Assembly: GCA_050949175.1 (NCBI GenBank)
Contig: JBMNFG010000009.1
Span: 578,898 to 642,897, forward strand
DNA length: 64,000 nt
Origin: UBA4971 sp900019985
GTDB lineage: Bacteria > Bacillota > SHA-98 > UBA4971
Direction of reading: 5' to 3'
Positions 7,530 through 15,494 of this stretch are shown piece by piece. Under the pieces are notes generated by a model. It was not told where the DNA came from. It did no database searches and saw only the letters and a list, made by a program, of their open reading frames with translations. The translations under genes and the position numbers were made by a program. Numbering within the stretch: position 1 is the first letter of the stretch; every line of letters starts with the position of its first letter.

Positions 7530-8378
7530 ATGGGATCCGGAGGTCAGACCGAAGACAGGAGGAGCGAGCGCCTTGATGTCCTCCTGGTGAAAAGGGATCT
7601 CGCAGCTACCAGGGAAAAAGCAAGGCGCATGATAATGGCAGGAGAGGTTGCAGTTGACGGGATTCTCCAGACGAAACCGGGGACTTTTGTAAGTTCTTCA
7701 TCTAAAATCGAGCTGAGGCCGGTGAAAGGGAAAAGCGCCTTTGTAAGCAGGGGCGGGGAGAAGCTGGCCAAAGCACTGGTGGAGTTTGAGATCGCTGTGA
7801 AAGGGAAGGTGTGCATTGATGTCGGCGCATCTACCGGGGGGTTTACCGACTGTCTGTTGCAACACGGTGCCAAGCGAGTCTATGCAATAGATGTCGGGTA
7901 CGGACAGCTTGCCTGGGAGCTCCGGAACGATCCACGGGTAATTGTCCTTGAGCGGACGAACGTAAGATACCTTGAACGTGATGCCGTTCCTGAACTTTGT
8001 GATTTCGCCACGGTAGATGTATCATTCATATCTGTAACAAAGTTCATACGCCATTTGCTGACATTTCTTAAGGGTGACGCAGGGCTTGTTATCCTTGTCA
8101 AGCCCCAGTTTGAAGCAGGCAGAGAAGACGTGGGAAAAGGCGGAGTTGTTCGCGACCCCAACGTGCATGCAAGGACGATTGGGAATCTTGTCGAATTCAT
8201 GGAAGGAGAAGGCCTTGAGATCAAGGGGCTGACATACTCACCGATAAAAGGGCCGGCAGGAAACATTGAGTTCTTACTGTATGCTTTAAAGAAAGGCCCT
8301 TCGGTTGTCAGCTCTTACCCCAGCGAGGCTATATACGAGGTTGTTAAGGAAGCCCACAGTAAGCTGGCGAAAAGGTGA
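7530..8378 (+). CDS. tlyA: TlyA family rRNA 2'-O-methyltransferase
   Basis: A 282-residue protein with an N-terminal S4 RNA-binding domain (SERLDVLLVKRDLAATREKARRMI..V.VDG, residues about 12-50) and an FtsJ-like Rossmann methyltransferase with SAM motif DVGASTGGFTDCLL near residue 95, then AIDVGYGQLAW. The late VGKGGVVRDP segment is family-typical. TlyA enzymes 2'-O-methylate rRNA; the conserved place between dxs and nadK in Firmicutes (yqxC) matches. ATG 7530 follows the dxs stop by two bases. Confidence 0.92.
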   Translation: MGSGGQTEDRRSERLDVLLVKRDLAATREKARRMIMAGEVAVDGILQTKPGTFVSSSSKIELRPVKGKSAFVSRGGEKLAKALVEFEIAVKGKVCIDVGASTGGFTDCLLQHGAKRVYAIDVGYGQLAWELRNDPRVIVLERTNVRYLERDAVPELCDFATVDVSFISVTKFIRHLLTFLKGDAGLVILVKPQFEAGREDVGKGGVVRDPNVHARTIGNLVEFMEGEGLEIKGLTYSPIKGPAGNIEFLLYALKKGPSVVSSYPSEAIYEVVKEAHSKLAKR

Positions 8379-8401
8379 CTTCTGTAAGGAGACATTCTTT
8401 G

Positions 8402-9259
8402 ATGAGATTAGGCTTAATCGTTCACTTGGGAAAAGAGCTCGCTGTCAAAACTGCAGGAGAGTTGATAAAGACCCTGCCCAACCGAGGTGTCCGGGTACTT
8501 CTTGATCCGGAAACCGCTGAGTACCTTGGGCTGTTTGAAGCTTCGTTCGGCAAACAAGATTTAACAGGCAAACTGGATGCAGCACTAGTTTTAGGTGGAG
8601 ACGGAGCTTTGCTTAATGCTGCACGGTGTCTGGCAGGCACAGGCATTCCCATCCTCGGAGTCAACGTCGGCCATCTGGGGTTCCTTACCGAAGTTGAACT
8701 GAAAGGTATGGATGATGCCATAGAAAGGGTCCTTTCAGGCGACTATCAGGTGGAAGAGAGAATGATGGTCCATGCTGAGGTGAGACGAAAAGGCAAAGGA
8801 GTTGTAGGAGAATTCATAGGCCTCAACGACGTCGTCGTCACAAAAGGCGCCTTTGCAAGGATGATAAGGTTAGATACGTACATAGGCTCCAGCCTCATCG
8901 GAACCTATCCTGCAGACGGTGCCATTGTTGCCAGTCCTACCGGCTCCACAGGTTATTCACTCTCAGCAGGGGGGCCGATTGTCAACCCTGCCATGACAAT
9001 GCTGATATTGACTTTTATATGCCCACACACCCTAGGAGCACGCTCTTTTGTGGTATCCCCTGAAGATGGCGTGAGAATAGTCTTACAAGCAGAGAATGAG
9101 GATGTCATGTTGACAGTCGACGGTCAAGTGGGCTTTAGACTTGAGCACCTGGATGAGGTTGTTGTAAAGCCTGCGGTGCCCAAAACATACCTCATCAGAC
9201 TGGGCAATAAGGATTTTTATGAAGTCTTAAAGACACGCCTGGCGGAGGGTAAACTGTAA
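8402..9259 (+). CDS. nadK: NAD kinase
   Basis: A 285-residue ATP-NAD kinase that phosphorylates NAD to NADP. Motifs seen: LGGDGALLNAAR (the GGDG nucleotide motif), NVGHLGFLTE, LNDVVV, and the glycine-rich PTGSTGYSLSAGGPIV segment. ATG 8402 was chosen because AAGGAG lies 11 bases upstream at 8386-8391; an in-frame GTG at 8375 would overlap tlyA. The stop overlaps the argR start (TAATG), indicating coupling. Confidence 0.95.
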   Translation: MRLGLIVHLGKELAVKTAGELIKTLPNRGVRVLLDPETAEYLGLFEASFGKQDLTGKLDAALVLGGDGALLNAARCLAGTGIPILGVNVGHLGFLTEVELKGMDDAIERVLSGDYQVEERMMVHAEVRRKGKGVVGEFIGLNDVVVTKGAFARMIRLDTYIGSSLIGTYPADGAIVASPTGSTGYSLSAGGPIVNPAMTMLILTFICPHTLGARSFVVSPEDGVRIVLQAENEDVMLTVDGQVGFRLEHLDEVVVKPAVPKTYLIRLGNKDFYEVLKTRLAEGKL

Positions 9260-9738
9260 TGAGACGTAGACTCAAAAAGGCTGAACGTCAAGGAAAAGTG
9301 CTTCAAATCATCAGGGAGAACTCTGTTGAAACCCAGGAAGACCTGGCTATCCTTCTTCAGAAGGCCGGTTTTGACGTCACGCAAGCTACGATCTCCAGGG
9401 ATATCAAGGAGCTAGGTATTACAAAAACACCTACGGGCAACGGGCGGTACAGATATGTCCTGCCGAAAGAGAAGGCTTTCGAAGATTCTAAGGAGAGAGT
9501 CAGACGGCTGTTTCAGGATTCAGTCATATCCATTGACTCCAGCGAGAACCTTATTGTAATCAGGACTCTCATGGGCAATGCACATGCTGTGGCTGCTGTC
9601 ATAGACGATATGGGTATCCCGAGAATCGTCGGTACAATTGCAGGCGATGATACAATCCTCGTAGTTGTAAAACCCAAGTCTGCTGTAATAAGTGTTATGG
9701 AAAAGCTGAACAGGTTAAGGCTTCGGTCTGATGGATAG
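9259..9738 (+). CDS. argR: Arginine repressor ArgR/AhrC
   Basis: A 159-residue regulator with the ArgR N-terminal winged helix (segment VTQATISRDIKELGITK around residue 37) and the C-terminal arginine-binding hexamer domain ending in GTIAGDDTILVV. ArgR represses arginine synthesis and activates catabolism when arginine is high. The gene overlaps the nadK stop by one base and precedes recN, the standard Firmicutes order. Confidence 0.95.
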   Translation: MRRRLKKAERQGKVLQIIRENSVETQEDLAILLQKAGFDVTQATISRDIKELGITKTPTGNGRYRYVLPKEKAFEDSKERVRRLFQDSVISIDSSENLIVIRTLMGNAHAVAAVIDDMGIPRIVGTIAGDDTILVVVKPKSAVISVMEKLNRLRLRSDG

Positions 9739-9780
9739 GCCGGTAACTTGCTTCTTAAGGCGGTCTGGTGGTGGATTCAC

Positions 9781-11511
9781 ATGCTTCTTGAACTCCATAT
9801 CAAGGATTATGCCTTAGTAGACGAGGCCGTGCTTGAGTTCGGCCCGGGATTTAATGTACTCACAGGTGAGACAGGAGCAGGGAAATCTCTGATAATCGGC
9901 GCTGTGACGCTTTTGTTAGGTGGACGCGGTGCCACTGAACAGATACGGACCGGGTGTAGTGAGGCCTCCGTCCATGGTGTCTTTTCTGTTTCCAAGGAAG
10001 GCGCTCTGGCGAAGCACCTCAGTGGCTTAGGTATTGATCTGGGCGATGATAATACATTAATCATATCTTGCACCATATCCGCATCAGGCAGAAGCCAACG
10101 AAGAGTAAACGGCAGTCCGGTGACTCAGGCTATGCTTGCTGAAATTGGAGAATACCTCGTTGATATCCATGGCCAACACGAACATCAATCCCTGCTGAAA
10201 CAGAAAAGCCATATAGGGTATTTGGATAATTTCTCAGGCGACGAAGGATTAGGCCTTAAGCAGCAGGTAAATGCATATTATCGAAGGCTGAACCGGCTTC
10301 AAGCAAGCTACAGGGAGCTCCGCCTAAGCGAGCAGGAACGTGAAAGGAGACTGGATCTTTTAAGATACCAGTCTGACGAGATTGATTCTGCCAGATTAGT
10401 GGCAGGGGAAGATGTGGCTTTGGCCAAGGAACAGCATGTGTTGGCTTCTGCAAGTGAGCTCCATGACAGAGCTTCACGTGCTTACTCCTTGCTCCACGGG
10501 GAAGACCATGCGTCTTCCGGCATATCTCCCGGAGTTATGGACAGCATTGCTGCTGCACTTGAGGAGCTTGAGGCGATACTCAGCATTGATAACTCTCCTA
10601 GCGATTCCAAAGAGCTTCTGGAGACAGCTCTGGCTGCATGCGACGAAGCCGCGAGAAGAATAAGACAGTACAGAGACGGCATAGACAGTGATCCCGCACG
10701 TTTGGCAGAGATAGAATCAAGGCTTTTTGCGATTCAGCGCTTGAAGAGGAAGTACGGAGATACCGTCGATGAGATTTTGGAGTACAGAGCCGAAATCGGT
10801 GAAGAAATCCGAAGGCTTGAGTCATCTTCAGAAGAGCTTGCTGCCATCGAAAAAGAGATTGCCAAGGTCCGTCAGGATCTGGGGAAAGCTTCTGAAGCGC
10901 TTCGCAATGTCCGGATGCGTGCAGCGAAAGTCCTAAGCGAGCGTGTCAGCTCGGAGCTTCAGGAGCTTGCAATGGGTTCTGCCCTTTTCAACGTGGACTT
11001 TCGAGATGCGGAAGATCCGGACGGAGTCCCCGTAGGAGGAAAAACACTGGCTGTCACTGCTTCCGGGGTTGATATCGTAGAGTTTCTACTATCTGCAAAC
11101 CCAGGAGAACCTCCGAAACCCCTTGCCAGGATTGCCAGCGGCGGAGAGATTTCCCGGGTAATGCTTGCCCTTAAGACTATCCTGGCATCAGCGGACGAGG
11201 TCAACACACTGATATTCGACGAAATCGATGCAGGTATTGGGGGCAGGACAGGTACGGTCATCGGAGAAAAACTGGCTGCTATAGGCAAGGTACGTCAGGT
11301 AATCTGCGTTACACATCTGCCTCAAATAGCTTGTATGGCAGATATCCACTATTCCATAGGCAAGGACGTCAAGGACGGACGTGCGTACACAGTCGTAACC
11401 AGGCTCCGGGATTCTGACCGTGTCAGAGAAATTGCAAGAATGCTGGGAGGACACCCTGAGCTTACCGCAACAAGTATTAAACACGCCAAAGAAATGCTGA
11501 AAATCGGGTAA
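9781..11511 (+). CDS. recN: DNA repair protein RecN
   Basis: A 576-residue SMC-like ATPase that acts early at DNA double-strand breaks. Walker A GETGAGKSLIIGA is near residue 30, IHGQHEHQSLL follows at about 135, a long coiled coil occupies the middle, and the C-terminal lobe has ARIASGGEISRVMLALK (signature) and Walker B TLIFDEIDAGIGG, then THLPQIA. ATG 9781 is preceded by GGTGG; an upstream TTG at 9748 would add an unusual WWW-rich leader and is less likely. Confidence 0.95.
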   Translation: MLLELHIKDYALVDEAVLEFGPGFNVLTGETGAGKSLIIGAVTLLLGGRGATEQIRTGCSEASVHGVFSVSKEGALAKHLSGLGIDLGDDNTLIISCTISASGRSQRRVNGSPVTQAMLAEIGEYLVDIHGQHEHQSLLKQKSHIGYLDNFSGDEGLGLKQQVNAYYRRLNRLQASYRELRLSEQERERRLDLLRYQSDEIDSARLVAGEDVALAKEQHVLASASELHDRASRAYSLLHGEDHASSGISPGVMDSIAAALEELEAILSIDNSPSDSKELLETALAACDEAARRIRQYRDGIDSDPARLAEIESRLFAIQRLKRKYGDTVDEILEYRAEIGEEIRRLESSSEELAAIEKEIAKVRQDLGKASEALRNVRMRAAKVLSERVSSELQELAMGSALFNVDFRDAEDPDGVPVGGKTLAVTASGVDIVEFLLSANPGEPPKPLARIASGGEISRVMLALKTILASADEVNTLIFDEIDAGIGGRTGTVIGEKLAAIGKVRQVICVTHLPQIACMADIHYSIGKDVKDGRAYTVVTRLRDSDRVREIARMLGGHPELTATSIKHAKEMLKIG

Positions 11512-11647
11512 TAAGTCACACACCTAGCCTCACGAAGGAAATCTTTCTAATCTCTCGAATAGATAGTTAATAGACAATTCAATCAATATTCTCCTGCATC
11601 GGATATCGGTCTTACCAAACATCGCACGTAATCTCAGGGACGAAGGG

Positions 11648-11983
11648 ATGGGCGGTTTTATGGATGATGGCAGGATCAAACACCATCCGATACTTGAGTT
11701 TGGGGAAGGTCGAGTTGTCCGCTTTACGTTTGACGGCAAAGAGCTGACAGGGTACGAAGGCGAGCCTATCGCCTGTGCCTTACATGCAGCAGGTGTCAGA
11801 GTCCTTCGAAAAAGCCCTAACCTGAAAAGGCCACGGGGCTTTTTTTGCGCTATCGGAAACTGTTCATCTTGTTTGATGACAGTGGATGGACGGCCTAATG
11901 TAAGGGTTTGTGTGGAACCTTTGCAGGAAGGAATGAACGTGCAAACTCAGGAAGGAAAGGGTGTCCTCCGTGCAGACGACTGA
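11648..11983 (+). CDS. (2Fe-2S)-binding subunit of an FAD amine/amino-acid dehydrogenase (HcnA/SoxA-N type)
   Basis: A 111-residue ferredoxin-like protein with the [2Fe-2S] loop FCAIGNCSSCLMTVDG and a later VRVC cysteine, plus the upstream YEGEPIACALHAAGV helix. Such proteins equal the first subunit of hydrogen cyanide synthase, proline dehydrogenase (PdhF-like) or the N-terminal part of sarcosine oxidase alpha. It overlaps the FAD subunit that follows. The substrate cannot be read from this subunit. ATG 11660 is an alternative start. Confidence 0.82.
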   Translation: MGGFMDDGRIKHHPILEFGEGRVVRFTFDGKELTGYEGEPIACALHAAGVRVLRKSPNLKRPRGFFCAIGNCSSCLMTVDGRPNVRVCVEPLQEGMNVQTQEGKGVLRADD

Positions 11984-13076
11984 AATATGTGTAATCGGAG
12001 CGGGGCCCGCAGGACTTAAGGCAGCTATCTCAGCTCGGGATATGGGAGCTAGAGTAACTATTGTGGATTCCGGCCGGACTCTCGGAGGTCAGCTCGTCAA
12101 ACAAACCCACAAGTTCTTCGGCTCAAGAGGGCAGTTTGCAGGCATGAGAGGAATCGATATTGCAAAGGTCCTTTCAGACGAGCTTTTGAAAGATCCATCC
12201 CGAGTAGATGTATTGTATGACTCACAAGTCGCAGGATTCTACGGTGACGGAATCCTTGCCATCGAAAAAGACGATTGCATCAGGTTCCTTAAACCTGAAC
12301 GAGTCGTCTGTGCCACGGGAGCGAGGGAGAGGATGCTCCTTTTTGAGAATAACGACCTCCCCGGCGTATACGGTGCCGGAGCTGTACAAACGCTGATGAA
12401 TGTCTATGGGGTCAGGCCGGGGAAGCGAGTATTAATGGTCGGCGCAGGCAATATAGGCCTCATCGTCAGTTATCAGCTGATACAAGCAGGTGTAGACGTA
12501 GCTTGTGTGCTGGAAGCAATGCCTCATGTAGGAGGGTACCGGGTACACGCCGCCAAAATTAAGAGGCTAGGTGTTCCGATTCTTACGTCCCACACGATAA
12601 AAGCAGCCCACGGTACAGATGTCGTTCAAGGTGCAACTGCAGTTGCACTGGATTCCAGGTTTCAGCCTGTTCCGGGTTCAGAGCGTTTCTTTGAAGTAGA
12701 TACTGTCTGTCTCGCGGTAGGCCTTTCGCCCCTTACTGAGCTTTTGTGGCAGGCAGGTTGTAAGATGGGCTATGTGCCTGAACTCGGCGGATATACGCCG
12801 CTTCGCCGAGACAACTATGAAACTACCCGGATGGGCGTATTCATCGCGGGAGACCTTGCAGGGATTGAAGAAGCAACATCAGCAATGATTGAAGGGGAAA
12901 TCGCAGGCCTTGCCGCAGCAAAATCGTTAGGCTATGAAACATGCGATTTTGAGGAGAGGTTCAACCGGGCCAAGGCAGAATTGGAGGGAATGAGACAGGG
13001 GCCGACCGGCCTCAAGGTAAGGCAAGGGTTGGCAAAGCTAATGGCGATTACAGAGAGGGTGAGGGCGTTTGGCTAA
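11961..13076 (+). CDS. FAD-dependent oxidoreductase subunit (HcnB/SoxA/PdhA-like)
   Basis: A 371-residue flavoprotein with two dinucleotide-binding motifs: GAGPAGLKAAISARDMGA at the N-terminus and VGAGNIGLIVSYQLIQAGV near residue 155, plus the CATGARER segment. The C-terminal GVFIAGDLAGIEEATSAMIEGEIAG matches the pyridine nucleotide-disulfide oxidoreductase-like alpha subunit of hetero-oligomeric amine or amino-acid dehydrogenases. It probably moves electrons between its partner FAD subunit (13848) and Fe-S proteins. GTG start 11961 lies inside the end of the preceding gene; the end overlaps the next ferredoxin gene, so five genes form one tight operon. Confidence 0.85.
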   Translation: MSSVQTTEICVIGAGPAGLKAAISARDMGARVTIVDSGRTLGGQLVKQTHKFFGSRGQFAGMRGIDIAKVLSDELLKDPSRVDVLYDSQVAGFYGDGILAIEKDDCIRFLKPERVVCATGARERMLLFENNDLPGVYGAGAVQTLMNVYGVRPGKRVLMVGAGNIGLIVSYQLIQAGVDVACVLEAMPHVGGYRVHAAKIKRLGVPILTSHTIKAAHGTDVVQGATAVALDSRFQPVPGSERFFEVDTVCLAVGLSPLTELLWQAGCKMGYVPELGGYTPLRRDNYETTRMGVFIAGDLAGIEEATSAMIEGEIAGLAAAKSLGYETCDFEERFNRAKAELEGMRQGPTGLKVRQGLAKLMAITERVRAFG

Positions 13077-13554
13077 GAGCTTCGAGGATTCTCCTACAAT
13101 CCCTGACGCCAGGAGACGGGCTATGGGTCCTGTTGTGGTAATAGAATGCTTTGAGGAGATCCCCTGTGACCCCTGCCATGATGCTTGCAATCAAGGGGCG
13201 ATTGAGACTTTTGATGATATTAACGGCCTGCCCAAAATAGACTTTACAAAGTGTAACGGGTGTGGAAGGTGTATCCCCGTCTGTCCGGGATTAGCCATAT
13301 TCGTTGTGGATGAGACATGGAAGGAAGGCCTGGCAGTTGTCAGGATTCCTTACGAATTCCTTCCGTTGCCTGAGAAGGGCCAGCAAGTAAAAGGCCTTTC
13401 ACGAGACGGAGTCGAGGTGTGTGACGTTAAGGTTGTGAAAGTGGAGAATACCAGACGGCATGATAGAACCCCTGTGGTATGGGTGGAAGTACCCAAGCCT
13501 TTTGCCATGGAGGTACGGCACATTCGTGTGGGAGGGACTAGTCTTGAAAAGTAA
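13069..13554 (+). CDS. 4Fe-4S binding electron-transfer subunit
   Basis: A 161-residue protein with a degenerate first cluster loop (CDPCHDACNQGAI) and a complete second loop CNGCGRCIPVCPG. It starts at TTG 13069, eight bases before the preceding stop, and ends inside the next gene. The C-terminal half (about residues 95-160) forms a beta-rich region of unknown role. By neighbourhood it is the ferredoxin-like subunit (PdhX type) of the FAD dehydrogenase complex. Confidence 0.8.
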   Translation: MAKSFEDSPTIPDARRRAMGPVVVIECFEEIPCDPCHDACNQGAIETFDDINGLPKIDFTKCNGCGRCIPVCPGLAIFVVDETWKEGLAVVRIPYEFLPLPEKGQQVKGLSRDGVEVCDVKVVKVENTRRHDRTPVVWVEVPKPFAMEVRHIRVGGTSLEK

Positions 13555-13861
13555 ACAGCCTGCCAAGGACATGTCTGATCCTATGTGGCGCACTTTCGTC
13601 TGCCGCTGTGAAGAAGTGACACAAGGCGAGGTCCGCGATCTCATTGCCCAGGGATACACCACTCCCGAGGAGATTAAGAGGGTGACAAGGTGCAGTATGG
13701 GATTGTGCCAGGGGCGCACATGCCGTGAACTGCTGCTTGCTGAGGTTGCAAAGGCAAAAGGAGAGGCAGTGGATAAGGTGGCGCCGACAAATTACAGGCC
13801 TCCGGCGAAGCCTATCAGTCTCGGCGGCATTGTTGAGGGTGGTGCCCATGATTTGCCATGA
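13544..13861 (+). CDS. BFD-like (2Fe-2S)-binding subunit
   Basis: A 105-residue protein with four cysteines in bacterioferritin-associated-ferredoxin order: CRCEEVTQGEV and, 30 residues on, CSMGLCQGRTC. In related dehydrogenases this module is the C-terminal part of the alpha subunit; here it is a separate gene. Start TTG 13544 is supported by GGGAGGG a few bases upstream; a longer frame from 13460 would overlap the previous gene heavily. It overlaps the next gene by 14 bases. Confidence 0.8.
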   Translation: MKSKQPAKDMSDPMWRTFVCRCEEVTQGEVRDLIAQGYTTPEEIKRVTRCSMGLCQGRTCRELLLAEVAKAKGEAVDKVAPTNYRPPAKPISLGGIVEGGAHDLP

Positions 13862-15035
13862 GGCTATGCCGGTTCGAACTGAAGACAGCCTTCCGAAGAC
13901 TGCTGACGCAGTGGTTATCGGCGGCGGTGTGATCGGGACATCCATCGCTTACCACCTGGCAAAGAGGAAGTTTGGACATGTGGTGCTTGTGGAGAAGTCT
14001 TACCTTGCTTCAGGGTCCACAGGGCGCTGCGGGGCAGGGGTCAGACAGCAATGGGGCACAAAGCTTAACTGCCTCCTGTCTATCGAAAGTGTTAAAGCCT
14101 TCGAGAGGATGGATGAGGAGCTGGGTTACCCAAGGAGTATCGAGTTTAAGCAAGGCGGCTATCTCTTATTGGCATATTCCCAGAGAGAAGCTGAGCAGTT
14201 CAAGAAGAACGTTAAGCTCCAGAAAGAGCTGGGTATACCTGTCAGGCTCTTAACTCCCGGGGAAGCAAAGGAAATCGTACCTATACTGAATACGGACGGT
14301 ATCTATCTGGCCACGTTCTGCCCTACAGACGGCCACGCCAATCCCTTTATTGTTACGTACGCTTACGCTAATGCAGCAAAAAGGCTGGGTGCAGGGATAC
14401 ATACTTTCACTGAAGCCTGTGAGATCACCACCGGATCCGGAAGAGTTGAAAGCGTACGGACTAACAAAGGGACGATCAACACCAGGGTAGTGATTAATGC
14501 CGCAGGGCCTTACTCAGGAGTAGTTGCAAAAATGGTAGGCCTTGATATCCCGTTCTATCCTGAGAGGCACCAGATCCTTGTGACAGAACCTGTGGAACCG
14601 GTGTTAGGCCCTATGGTGATGTCCTTTTCCCGGAGATTTTACTGTCAGCAAACCCCTCACGGGAGTTTTATCATGGGTATGGCAGATCCCAAAGAGAAAC
14701 CGGGCTTTTCCATCTCTGCAACTTGGGAATTCCTGGTTGAAATGGCAGCAGAGATTACAAAGGTGCTGCCTCCGCTGAAAGCGCTGTCAGTGGTAAGGCA
14801 GTGGGCAGGCCTGTACGACATGACGCCTGATGCCCACCCGATCCTCGGGAGCACGCCATGTGAAGGGTTCTACCTGGCATGCGGGTTCTCCGGACACGGG
14901 TTTATGCTGGCACCTGTGACAGGTAAGCTTATCAGTGAAATCGTATGTGATGAAGAGCCTTCCATCGATATTTACGGACTTGACCTGGGAAGATTTGAAC
15001 GGGGAGAACTGGTTATTGAGCCATCAGTGGTATGA
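13848..15035 (+). CDS. FAD-dependent oxidoreductase, DAO family (sarcosine/proline dehydrogenase beta type)
   Basis: A 395-residue D-amino-acid-oxidase fold protein. The N-terminal dinucleotide motif VIGGGVIGTSIAYHLAKR, STGRCGAGVRQQWG, the NAAGPYSGVVAKMVGLDIPFYPERHQILVTEP block and the C-terminal GLYDMTPDAHPILG..YLACGFSGHGFMLAP are those of SoxB/HcnC/PdhB. It would oxidise a secondary amine or imino acid such as sarcosine, proline or an opine and pass electrons through its Fe-S partners. ATG 13848 is chosen with GAGGGTGG before it; ATG 13866 is also possible. Substrate is not determined. Confidence 0.86.
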   Translation: MICHEAMPVRTEDSLPKTADAVVIGGGVIGTSIAYHLAKRKFGHVVLVEKSYLASGSTGRCGAGVRQQWGTKLNCLLSIESVKAFERMDEELGYPRSIEFKQGGYLLLAYSQREAEQFKKNVKLQKELGIPVRLLTPGEAKEIVPILNTDGIYLATFCPTDGHANPFIVTYAYANAAKRLGAGIHTFTEACEITTGSGRVESVRTNKGTINTRVVINAAGPYSGVVAKMVGLDIPFYPERHQILVTEPVEPVLGPMVMSFSRRFYCQQTPHGSFIMGMADPKEKPGFSISATWEFLVEMAAEITKVLPPLKALSVVRQWAGLYDMTPDAHPILGSTPCEGFYLACGFSGHGFMLAPVTGKLISEIVCDEEPSIDIYGLDLGRFERGELVIEPSVV

Positions 15036-15083
15036 GGACGTCAGGTTTTACGATTATTGCGGCAGGCAGGGGAGGGTATTCGT

Positions 15084-15494
15084 ATGAGTTTGGCTATAGA
15101 CGCATTGCGATGCACAGGATGTAAGCTTTGTCAGATAGTTTGCTCTGTGGCAAACTTCGGAGAGAACAACCCGAAGAAAGCAGCGATAAGGATAGTATCT
15201 AAGTTGTTTACAGAAGCCAGATACGAAGTTGTCGTCTGCGACCAGTGTGGTGAATGCATAGACGCATGTCCTTTTGAAGCCATCAGTTTAGTTGAAGGAG
15301 TTGTAACCATTGATCCCGAGTTATGCACCAACTGCGGAATCTGCGTGGATGCATGTCCCAAGGATGCCATGTTTACCCATGGAGAAGTAGATCACCCGAT
15401 AAAATGCATCCTGTGCGGCGAGTGTGCGAAGCTTTGCCCCAGAGGGATCCTTGGCAGCCTGGAAGCAGCCGATGAAGGGAAGGTGGCGGGTTAA
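15084..15494 (+). CDS. Multi-cluster 4Fe-4S ferredoxin, AOR partner
   Basis: A 136-residue polyferredoxin of the DmsB/HycB-like type. Cysteine loops are CTGCKLCQIVC, CDQCGECIDAC, CTNCGICVDAC and CILCGECAKLC, so about four [4Fe-4S] clusters. The stop is followed directly by the ATG of the AOR gene, so it is very probably the electron carrier of that enzyme. ATG 15084 has GGAGGGTA upstream; a start at 15057 is less likely. Confidence 0.88.
   Translation: MSLAIDALRCTGCKLCQIVCSVANFGENNPKKAAIRIVSKLFTEARYEVVVCDQCGECIDACPFEAISLVEGVVTIDPELCTNCGICVDACPKDAMFTHGEVDHPIKCILCGECAKLCPRGILGSLEAADEGKVAG

Noticed and set aside
11813..11846. Terminator-like hairpin with seven T in the 2Fe-2S subunit gene
   Set aside because: It lies inside a well-conserved coding sequence (the FCAIGNC cluster loop follows directly), so the T run is explained by codons.
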